The notes under the pieces: generated by a model
The model's input: the letters and a program-made list of their open reading frames with translations, nothing else
Database searches by the model: none
What the model was told of the DNA's origin: nothing
In this document: positions 1 through 5,915 of the stretch, one piece after another
How positions within the stretch are numbered: the first letter of the stretch is position 1
How the letters are laid out: each line of letters begins with the position of its first letter
Assembly: GCA_947307505.1 (NCBI GenBank)
Contig: CAMZJG010000037.1
Span: 1-8,110, forward strand
DNA: 8,110 nucleotides
Source of the DNA: an uncultured Clostridia bacterium
GTDB taxonomy: Bacteria; Bacillota_A; Clostridia; Oscillospirales; Oscillospiraceae
Direction: 5' to 3'
Made by a program: the position numbers and the translations under genes

Positions 1-28
1 ATTGCGAGGAGCGGAGCGACGCGGCAAT
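1..28. repeat. Putative dispersed hairpin repeat, possibly cut by window edge
   Basis: ATTGC (1-5) and GCAAT (24-28) are perfect inverted arms around a GC-rich middle containing AGCGGAGCG (10-18). From memory, very similar GC-rich units recur between genes in clostridial genomes, so I call it a dispersed repeat. The copy may continue left of base 1. Confidence 0.45.
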
Positions 29-44
29 CCGCATCCCCCGTCCC

Positions 45-83
45 AAAAAACACGCTGTGGGGCCGCCTCGGAGAGACGGCCCC
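45..83 (-). terminator. Possible weak terminator for the operon
   Basis: The stem GGGGCCG (59-65)/CGGCCCC (77-83) continues, after one mismatch, with CTC (67-69)/GAG (73-75) around a GGA loop. Read on the minus strand, a run of six T (complement of 45-50) follows eight bases after the stem. The T-run is farther away than in a typical intrinsic terminator, so termination here is only plausible. It is the best candidate for the operon end, about 200 bases past the last stop codon. Confidence 0.35.
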
Positions 84-151
84 ATCATATGCAGAAAAGT
101 GCTCATAGCCTCGCAGAGTTCGCGCTCGCAGGCGCGAATCAAGTGGGATCC

Positions 152-184
152 ATTATGAGGCGGAATTTATTTCTGCCCCATAAT
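152..184. repeat. 33-bp near-perfect palindrome
   Basis: The arms at 152-165 and 171-184 pair over 14 positions with one A/C mismatch and one G-U pair, around the loop TTTAT. The ends are ATTATG and CATAAT. There is no T-run on either side, so it is not a classic terminator. It could be a REP- or MITE-type repeat, or an RNA structure protecting the operon's 3' end. Confidence 0.5.
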
Positions 185-198
185 CCTGCTCACGGAGC

Positions 199-222
199 GC
201 ACTGTGCGAGCGAAGCAAGTGC
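199..222. repeat. Small hairpin with AGCGAAGC core
   Basis: GCACT (199-203) and AGTGC (218-222) form the outer arms. Inside lies AGCGAAGC (209-216), whose GC/GC pairs close a GAA loop. A second AGTGC at 232-236 offers an alternative partner. It shares its core with the hairpins at 1-28 and 243-277. Confidence 0.35.
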
Positions 223-242
223 GGGAAGCGGAGTGCAGCCTT

Positions 243-277
243 TCAACGCGGAGCCCAGCGAAGCGGGTCCGCGTTGA
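243..277. repeat. Hairpin just after the FAD-subunit stop codon
   Basis: TCAACGCGGA (243-252) and TCCGCGTTGA (268-277) are a perfect 10-bp inverted repeat. Inside, CCC/GGG and GC/GC pairs close a GAA loop, with single-base bulges at 253 and 257. It begins seven bases beyond the minus-strand stop at 285-287. No T-run follows on either strand, so mRNA 3'-end stabilisation or a repeat element is likelier than intrinsic termination. Confidence 0.5.
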
Positions 278-284
278 GACGAAG

Positions 285-2633
285 TCACTTTGCGAGTTCC
301 AGCAGAGTCCGCTTTACCAGGGTCTTGGCGATCTGGATCTTGTACCGGTTGGCCTCGAAGGGCTCGGCGCCTTCCAGGGCGGCTTCGCCCGCGGCGGCGG
401 CCAGCTCCTCTGTGATCTCCTTGCCGTTTACCACGGCTTCGGCCTTCCGGCAGCGGATGGGCACGGGAGCCACGGCGTTCAGGGAGATGCGGGTCTCCCC
501 GTCGGCAGAGCGGCGGATGGCCAGGTTCACCACCGGGAAGTCGATGCTCTTCCGGAAGGCGAAGCGCTTGTAGATGCTCTTCTCTCCCTCCTTGGCGGCG
601 GGGATCTGGATCTCCGTGATGATCTCGTCCGGATCCAGGGCGGTATTGCTCAGCACATGGACCTCGAAGAACTCCTCGGCGGAGAGCATCCGCTTGGTGG
701 TGACGATCCGGGCGTCCAGGGCCAGGAGCACCGGGGCGGCGTCGCTGGGGTTCACCGCGTAGCAGGCGCAGTTCATGCACCGGCCTGCCTCGGCCTTCAG
801 TGCCTCGGGGCTGTAGGAGAAGGCGTCCTCGTCCAGCAGGGTGCGCTGGGCAAGGGGCCGCTCCGGCTGTTCGTTCTTCTCATGCGCCGCGATGCCCGCG
901 GGATCCGCGTGGACGTAATCCTTGTTCAGGGTGGGACCGGGGATCAGGACCCCCAGCTCCCGGGACATGTTCTGGGCGGCGACCCGGCCGCCGTTGATGG
1001 CCCGGATGGCGATATTGGGACCGGTGGCCACGTCGCCCGCGGCGTACATGCCCTTCCGGCTGGTCTTGAAGGTGGAGAGGTCCACGTCGATGAGGCCCCG
1101 GGCGCTGCGGAGCTGGGCGTTGAATTTTTCTCCCAGGAAGCCGATATCCACCGCCTGGCCGGTGGCCAGGATGATGTAGTCGGATTCATAGAAGGTGCGG
1201 TCGTTCTGATCATACTGGGGATTGAAGCGGCCGTTGGGATCCCGGACGGAGAGGCAGCGCATGCTGTCCAGACCCTTGACCTTGCCGGCCTCGTCCGTGA
1301 CCACGTTGCCCAGGCCCCAGGCATTGTGGATGACCACGCCCTCTTCCTCGGCTCTGGCGATCTCCTCGCTGGTGGCGGGCATTTCGTGGCGCTTCTCCAG
1401 GCAGATGAGGGTGACGTTCTTCGCCCCCAGGCGCTTGGCGGTGAGGGCCACGTCCATGGCCACGTTGCCGCCGCCGCACACCAGCACGTTCTGGCCGATG
1501 GTCTTCTGCAGGTAGGTGTTGACTTCGGTGAGGAAGTTCAGGCCGAAGAGGGCCAGCTCCTCGCCGCCGATGCCCAGGATGGGCTGCTTCCAGGCGCCGG
1601 TGCCGAAGAACACGCCGTCGAACTGCTCGTCGATCTGGTCCACGGTGATGTCCTTGCCCACGGTGACGCCGCACTTGATCTCCACGCCCATGCCGGAGAT
1701 GGCGTCCACGACCTTGTCCACCACGTCCTTGGGCAGACGGTAATGGGGCACGCCGTAGCGCATGACGCCGCCGGCCTTGGGCTGACGCTCGAAAACGGTG
1801 ACGCTGTGGCCCGCCTTGCGGAGGTAGTAAGCCGCAGTGAGGCCGCCCGGGCCCGCGCCGATGATGGCGACCTTCTTGCCGGTCTCCACCTTGGGGGCGG
1901 CGTAGAACTTTTCCGCATGCTCCATGATGTAGTCGCCCACGCTGCGCTCCACGCAGTGGATGTTCACGCAGTCCCCGTACTCGCACTGGTTGCAGGCGTC
2001 CTGGCAGGGATGGGGGCAGATGCGGGAGGTGATCATGGGCAGGGGATTGGCCTTCATGAGGATCTCCGCGGCGCCGTCCCAGTCGTCCGCCCGGAGCTTC
2101 GCCATATAGGCGGGGATGTCCGTGCCCGCGGGGCACTCCCGGGTGCAGGGGCTGGCATGGGGCTTCAGGCCGCCGAAGATGGAGTGGTAGCGGTTGTCAC
2201 CCTGGATGGCGTAGCAGACGTTGCCGCCCTTCCGGTCGCAGTAGAAGCGGTTCTCCAGCTTGCGGAAGTACCAGCACCGGGGCAGCTGGGCGATGTTGCC
2301 GCCGATGGTGGCCATCTCCCGGATGTTGGGGGTGCCCGCCACGCTGGCGGTCTCCGCCAGGGCCGCGGCCTTTTCCCGTACCAGCTCGCTGCGGCCGATA
2401 TCCGCCATGCGGGTGGCGGCGCCGATCTTCAGGGTGCCGTTCTCTTCCTTGATATAATCCAGACCGGGAATGGTTTTGATGTTCACCACGGTCTTGGGGT
2501 AGGCGGGGGTGATGTTGTCCTTCAGGGTGCCCAGCAGGTCCACGCCGCCGGCGATGACGTTGGCGTCTCCCTTCCGCAGGACGGCCACGGCCTCTTCCAG
2601 GGTCTTGGCGTTGATATGATTGAACGGTCTCAT
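285..2633 (-). CDS. Mo-hydroxylase FAD subunit with inserted GltD-like NAD(P)H oxidoreductase module
   Basis: This is the third operon gene, encoding 782 aa, predicted to be the medium FAD subunit of a xanthine dehydrogenase/4-hydroxybenzoyl-CoA reductase-type enzyme. Residues 1-155 form the FAD-binding half: IAGGVDLLG near 27-35 and TIGGNIA near 109-115 match the family's two FAD motifs. C120, C132 and C140 resemble the extra [4Fe-4S] ligands of 4-hydroxybenzoyl-CoA reductase beta. The FAD domain resumes at about 624 (CYAVNPSDAAP) and ends with the CO-dehydrogenase flavoprotein C-terminal domain (about 645-782). Residues about 156-623 are a complete glutamate-synthase-small-subunit/dihydropyrimidine-dehydrogenase-like module: a Cys-rich domain (C163, C167, C206, C210, C214 and more), dinucleotide motif GAGPGG (259-264), second nucleotide motif GGGNVAMD (387-394) and FAD motif AAGDVATGPN (531-540). 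Its likely role is to carry electrons between NAD(P)H and the Mo subunit. Usual medium subunits are about 290-330 aa. The start follows AGGAG at 7-nt spacing and lies 15 nt after the preceding stop. Confidence 0.9.
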   Translation of the reverse strand: MRPFNHINAKTLEEAVAVLRKGDANVIAGGVDLLGTLKDNITPAYPKTVVNIKTIPGLDYIKEENGTLKIGAATRMADIGRSELVREKAAALAETASVAGTPNIREMATIGGNIAQLPRCWYFRKLENRFYCDRKGGNVCYAIQGDNRYHSIFGGLKPHASPCTRECPAGTDIPAYMAKLRADDWDGAAEILMKANPLPMITSRICPHPCQDACNQCEYGDCVNIHCVERSVGDYIMEHAEKFYAAPKVETGKKVAIIGAGPGGLTAAYYLRKAGHSVTVFERQPKAGGVMRYGVPHYRLPKDVVDKVVDAISGMGVEIKCGVTVGKDITVDQIDEQFDGVFFGTGAWKQPILGIGGEELALFGLNFLTEVNTYLQKTIGQNVLVCGGGNVAMDVALTAKRLGAKNVTLICLEKRHEMPATSEEIARAEEEGVVIHNAWGLGNVVTDEAGKVKGLDSMRCLSVRDPNGRFNPQYDQNDRTFYESDYIILATGQAVDIGFLGEKFNAQLRSARGLIDVDLSTFKTSRKGMYAAGDVATGPNIAIRAINGGRVAAQNMSRELGVLIPGPTLNKDYVHADPAGIAAHEKNEQPERPLAQRTLLDEDAFSYSPEALKAEAGRCMNCACYAVNPSDAAPVLLALDARIVTTKRMLSAEEFFEVHVLSNTALDPDEIITEIQIPAAKEGEKSIYKRFAFRKSIDFPVVNLAIRRSADGETRISLNAVAPVPIRCRKAEAVVNGKEITEELAAAAGEAALEGAEPFEANRYKIQIAKTLVKRTLLELAK

Positions 2634-2648
2634 GTACTGTCTCCTCTC

Positions 2649-5006
2649 TTATGCCTTGCCCAGGGCTTTCAGGATCTTGTCCGGCGTCGCCGGGGGATCC
2701 ACCCATTTGCCGATGGCGTTGTGGATGGCCATGATCACCAGATGGGTGTTGCACAGGCTGTGGCTGATGCCGCTGGCGCCGTAGGCCGCGTTTCCTGCCC
2801 GGGTCTCCAGGAACTTCCGGTTCACGGGGGGCACGTCCAGGGTGGTGGGCTTCTTGTAGTCGATCATATTGGCGTTCAGGCGGACGCCGGTATGCTGGTC
2901 GTATACGTACTCCTCCAGGAGCTGGCAGCCCTGGGAGAAGAACATGACCTGGTCGATCTGGCTCTCCAGGGAGGTGAGGCGCATGATCTTGCCCGGGTCG
3001 GCCACCACGTCGAACTTCAGGATCTCGGCAACGCCGGTCTCCTCGTCCACCGCTACCTCGCAGAAGGCGCAGTTCATGGTGTCCAGCATGCGGCCCATGC
3101 CCAGGCTCCAGAGGGCTGCGGGGGGACGGCCGGAGTAGGTGGCGAAGAGGTTTTCCCTGGTGGCTTCCTTGAAGGGGATGCCCACGCTGGGGTCGGCCTT
3201 CAGGACGACTCTGCCGTCCATGAGGTCCAGCTCATCGGCGGTATGTCCCTTCAGGGGGTTCTCCTTGGGAGGACCGCCCATGAAACCGCCCATGCCCATC
3301 ATGGGAGGCGCGGAGGCCTGCTTGGCGGCGGACTCCAGGATCTTCTGCTTCAGGATGTTGGCGCATTCCTTCATGGCCCAGGAGGAGGCGGTGGTGCCGT
3401 CGGAGCCGCCGCCCACGGGGGTGAAGGTCTCACGGTAGTCGAAATCCACCGCAATGTCTTCATATTCCAGACCCAGCTCCTCCGCCACCACCATGGCGTT
3501 GGCCTCCACGGCGTAGATGCCGGTGCAGGGGCCCTGGGTGGGCATATGGACGACGCCATTGCGCAGCTCCAGCTTGCAGTTGTAGCCGGAGAAGGCGTGG
3601 CGCGGGCAGATCTGGTACCGGAAGCTGGCTCCGTGGAGCCGTCCGTCCGGCAGACGCTTCGTCCCGGCGGGATGCCAGTTCCAGTTCGCGTACTTCTTGC
3701 CCTCTTCGATACAGGCCTCAAAGGAGGGGACCTTGTCCGTATCGCTCTGGGAAGTGGGGCCGTGGAGGTTCAGCTGGGCGATGTCGATGGGGTCCTTCCC
3801 CAGCTTTTCCGCGATGATGGCGATGCCCATGGAGAGGGTATCCCAGTTGAAGGGGCAGTGCTGCCCGCTGGTGTACATCTTGCCGGTGTTGGTGTCCACC
3901 ACCGTGTACCGCTGGCTGATGTTCTGGCACTTCAGGGTGTAGTAGGGGCCGTAGCCCTGGTCCTGGGCCACGCCGAAGGCGGAGGAGCCGGGCCGCCCGT
4001 TATCCGCAACGGACTGATCGTCCACGGCGGTGATGAGGCCCTCGTTGGTGACCCCCAGGCGGATGTGGCACAGGCGCTGGTTCATGAGGAAGTCGAAGGT
4101 CTCCTCCCGGGTGTTGGCGCAGCGCACGGGCCTGCCGGTGCGTTTGGCCAGCAGGGGGGTGATCTCCTGGCTCATGCGCATGCCCCAGTCGCAGTACTTG
4201 CCGCCCTGGAACAGGCCTTCCTGCACGCATTTTTCGTTGGGCACGTTGTACATCCGGGCGATGTTGTCCCGCCGCTGCACCGCGCCTTCGATGTGCAGGC
4301 TCTTCTCCGGCCCGTGGTAGGGATCGTCGAACCACCAGGCGATGGAGGAGGGAGGATTGGGGATATGGGAGGCGAAGATGGGCAGGTTCGTATCGTACTC
4401 GATGATGAAGTCCGCCTTGGCGAAGCCGTCCTCGATATCGCCCTCGATCTTGTTTACGTAGCTCAGGTTCCCCTGCTTGGGGGGATTGTTGCCGCCCCGG
4501 GGGGCGAACATATCTCCGCCGCCCTCATCCTCCTTGGTGCGGATGGGGGGGAAGTTGGGATCCAGGCCTTTCCGAAGGTCCACGATGAAGGGCAGGACTT
4601 CCCAGTCCACCTCCAGGGCGCGGACGCCTTCCTCGGCGGCTTCTTCCGTCTCCGCCACCACGATGGCGCCCACCTCCTGGTTCTCCTGATGGGCCACGTT
4701 GCCCAGGTAGGAGACCTTGGGGCCGAAGGGCATGCCCCCCAGACCCATGAGGTCCGGATCGTCCCACAGGACGATATCCACCACGCCGGGCACCTTCCGG
4801 GCCTTCTCGGTGTTGATGGAATTCACCCGGGCGTGGGCGTAGGGGCTGCGGAGGAACTTGGCGTGGAGCATATCCGGCGCGGTATAGTCGATGCCGAACT
4901 TCGCAACGCCGGAAGCCAGGGCATAGGAAAGGATGCCCGGCTTATTGGGCTTGCCGACGACCCGGAAATTCTCCCGCTGGCCGTTGACGCCGACTACGTC
5001 AGCCAT
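2649..5006 (-). CDS. Divergent molybdopterin-binding large subunit, xanthine dehydrogenase family
   Basis: This is the second operon gene, encoding 785 aa, close to the usual length for a separate Mo-binding subunit. Residues about 20-135 are the aldehyde oxidase/xanthine dehydrogenase a/b hammerhead domain (HAKFLRSPYAHARV at 48-61). Residues about 180 to the end are the Mo-cofactor domains, with recognisable stretches at LLAKRTGRPVR (285-295), GGGSDGTTASS (532-542), FCEVAVDEETG (648-658) and NMIDYKKPTTLD (713-724). Active-site signatures are altered. The usual GGGFG loop reads QGGKYCDWG (267-275), the AFRG-type loop reads MYTSGQHCPFN (377-387), and the GxGEPP catalytic motif reads GISHS (746-750), putting His749 where the base Glu is expected. 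A Met/Gly/Pro-rich segment lies at 565-584. No signal peptide is visible, so it is probably cytoplasmic. The ATG directly follows the upstream TAA with AGGAGAAAGGAG ahead, implying translational coupling. The family is secure; the substrate is unknown. Confidence 0.9.
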   Translation of the reverse strand: MADVVGVNGQRENFRVVGKPNKPGILSYALASGVAKFGIDYTAPDMLHAKFLRSPYAHARVNSINTEKARKVPGVVDIVLWDDPDLMGLGGMPFGPKVSYLGNVAHQENQEVGAIVVAETEEAAEEGVRALEVDWEVLPFIVDLRKGLDPNFPPIRTKEDEGGGDMFAPRGGNNPPKQGNLSYVNKIEGDIEDGFAKADFIIEYDTNLPIFASHIPNPPSSIAWWFDDPYHGPEKSLHIEGAVQRRDNIARMYNVPNEKCVQEGLFQGGKYCDWGMRMSQEITPLLAKRTGRPVRCANTREETFDFLMNQRLCHIRLGVTNEGLITAVDDQSVADNGRPGSSAFGVAQDQGYGPYYTLKCQNISQRYTVVDTNTGKMYTSGQHCPFNWDTLSMGIAIIAEKLGKDPIDIAQLNLHGPTSQSDTDKVPSFEACIEEGKKYANWNWHPAGTKRLPDGRLHGASFRYQICPRHAFSGYNCKLELRNGVVHMPTQGPCTGIYAVEANAMVVAEELGLEYEDIAVDFDYRETFTPVGGGSDGTTASSWAMKECANILKQKILESAAKQASAPPMMGMGGFMGGPPKENPLKGHTADELDLMDGRVVLKADPSVGIPFKEATRENLFATYSGRPPAALWSLGMGRMLDTMNCAFCEVAVDEETGVAEILKFDVVADPGKIMRLTSLESQIDQVMFFSQGCQLLEEYVYDQHTGVRLNANMIDYKKPTTLDVPPVNRKFLETRAGNAAYGASGISHSLCNTHLVIMAIHNAIGKWVDPPATPDKILKALGKA

Positions 5007-5681
5007 TTATTGGGCTCCTTTCTCCTGAGCGGCGATGATCTCCGCCGCCTCCAGGATGGCCTGGGAATGGCGGGGATAGGTGCCGCAGATGCAGATGTTT
5101 CCGGACAGGGCGGTCTTGATCTCCGCCTCCGTGGGGTGGGGGTTCCGGTCCAGCAGGGCCTTGGCGGTGACCAGGAAGCCGGGGGTGCAGTACCCGCACT
5201 GCATGGCGTCCCACTTGCAGTAGGCGTCGATGAGGGGCTTCCACTTGGGGTCGGCGGCGATGCCCTCCACGGTCTGGATGGCGGCGCCTTCACACTCGGC
5301 GGCCAGCATCTGGCAGCTGAGGACGGGCCGCCCGTCCATGATGACGGTGCAGGAGCCGCAGGCGCCCCGGTCGCACATGTGCTTGGCGCCGGTGAGGCCC
5401 AGTCTGAACTGGAGGGCCTGCTTCAGGGTCCACTGGGGCTCCAGCAGCATCTCGCAGGTCTTGCCGTTCACGGTGAGGGTCACGGTGATGGGGGCGACGC
5501 TGTCCGGATGCTCGGCGGAATAATGGTCCACCAGCTCCGTATAGCTGAGGAAATAGCGGCCGCAGATGGGGCAGCGGAACTGGGTGAGGGCGGCAGGCAT
5601 GGCGTTGATCGCGGCGGCGGCCTGACTGCTTGCGGCTTCCTGGGTCACCCGCATGCCCACGCTTGCTTTCTTCTCGTCCAT
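5007..5681 (-). CDS. [2Fe-2S] small subunit with N-terminal C2H2 zinc-finger-like extension
   Basis: This is the first operon gene, encoding 224 aa. Residues about 65-140 are a plant-type [2Fe-2S] ferredoxin domain with C103-x4-C108-x2-C111 and C123. Residues about 141-217 are the helical second [2Fe-2S] domain with C162-x2-C165 (QCGYCTPG) and C197-x-C199 (CICGTYPR). These clusters relay electrons between the flavin and Mo subunits. Small subunits usually run 150-165 aa; this one has about 64 extra N-terminal residues. They comprise an Ala-rich stretch (15-32) and residues 35-58, which fit the classical C2H2 finger spacing: F35-x-C37-x2-C40-x3-F44-x5-L50-x2-H53-x4-H58. The ATG is supported by GGAGGT six bases upstream and by a promoter at 5743-5771, so the extension is not a start-site error. 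The role of the finger is unknown: Zn structural site, subunit docking or nucleic-acid contact are all possible. Confidence 0.93.
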   Translation of the reverse strand: MDEKKASVGMRVTQEAASSQAAAAINAMPAALTQFRCPICGRYFLSYTELVDHYSAEHPDSVAPITVTLTVNGKTCEMLLEPQWTLKQALQFRLGLTGAKHMCDRGACGSCTVIMDGRPVLSCQMLAAECEGAAIQTVEGIAADPKWKPLIDAYCKWDAMQCGYCTPGFLVTAKALLDRNPHPTEAEIKTALSGNICICGTYPRHSQAILEAAEIIAAQEKGAQ

Positions 5682-5734
5682 GAGTTGACCTCCAATATGG
5701 GAATGTATTTGGTTGCCGAATAGGTAGAATCCGA

Positions 5735-5748
5735 TACATTATATTGTA
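5735..5748. promoter_or_regulatory. Dyad over the operon -10/start region, possible operator
   Basis: TACATTATATTGTA has TACA/TGTA arms and overlaps the -10 box and expected transcription start of the operon. A second wider inverted repeat, AATGTAT (5702-5708)/ATACATT (5734-5740), lies in the leader. The placement would suit a repressor, but the arms are short and AT-rich, so chance is a real alternative. Confidence 0.3.
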
Positions 5749-5771
5749 ATTCGCCCGTCAGGGAATGTCAA
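5743..5771 (-). promoter_or_regulatory. Sigma-A-type promoter of the Mo-enzyme operon
   Basis: On the minus strand, -35 TTGACA (complement of 5766-5771) and -10 TACAAT (complement of 5743-5748) are separated by exactly 17 bp. The expected start near 5736 leaves a leader of about 55 nt before the ATG at 5681. A TATAAT offset by five bases overlaps the -10 but would need a 22-bp spacer. Confidence 0.8.
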
Positions 5772-5856
5772 TCCCAAATCCCTTGCCCCGCCTTGCTTTC
5801 CGGGCCCTGAAGACGTTGTTCTTGCAAGAGGATAAAGCCGGCGTTTTCCTCCGCCG
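5772..5856. other. Divergent intergenic spacer
   Basis: This separates the back-to-back promoters of the Mo-enzyme operon and nadE. The only notable element is a perfect 10-bp palindrome TCTTGCAAGA (5820-5829), upstream of both -35 boxes. I find no small gene or RNA here. Confidence 0.4.
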
Positions 5857-5885
5857 TTGCTTTTCCCGCCGGGATGTGGTATAAC
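5857..5885 (+). promoter_or_regulatory. Promoter of nadE
   Basis: TTGCTT (5857-5862) and TATAAC (5880-5885) are spaced by 17 bp. Transcription would start near 5892, giving a leader of about 24 nt to the ATG at 5916. This argues against the in-frame upstream ATG at 5874, which lies between the two boxes. Confidence 0.65.
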
Positions 5886-5915
5886 GGCGTATATCCAGAA
5901 AAGGGAAGTGTTTTT

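Larger units (their letters stand above)
1..284. other. Non-coding, hairpin-rich region downstream of the Mo-enzyme operon
   Basis: I see no credible gene here; the open frame over 2-277 has no ribosome binding site and a low-complexity Arg/Ala/Pro/Ser-rich product. The stretch holds several inverted repeats in a row: 1-28, 59-83, 119-138 (arms TTCGCGC/GCGCGAA), 152-184, 199-222 and 243-277. Three of them share the loop core AGCG(A/G)AGC. The picture fits a mosaic of short dispersed repeats in the 3' flank of the operon. Whether they recur elsewhere in the genome cannot be seen from this window. Confidence 0.6.

Noticed and set aside
2..277. 91-codon plus-strand frame at the left edge
   Set aside because: No ribosome binding site, low-complexity product, and it runs through several inverted repeats.
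243..277. Intrinsic terminator for the operon at the hairpin next to the stop codon
   Set aside because: The stem is strong but no T-run follows on the minus strand, so I list it as a hairpin only.
204..5723. 1,839-codon plus-strand open frame antisense to the whole operon
   Set aside because: It is in exact codon register with three well-supported minus-strand genes and exists because they lack TTA, CTA and TCA codons. The product is a low-complexity Gly/Ala/Val/His-rich chain with no recognisable domain.
5682..5742. Riboswitch in the operon leader
   Set aside because: The leader is only about 55 nt with no recognised aptamer fold such as a Moco element; the small dyads fit operators better.
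5874..5915. Upstream in-frame ATG as nadE start
   Set aside because: A -10 box lies at 5880-5885, so transcripts would start after this ATG; the extra 14 residues do not resemble the NadE N-terminus.
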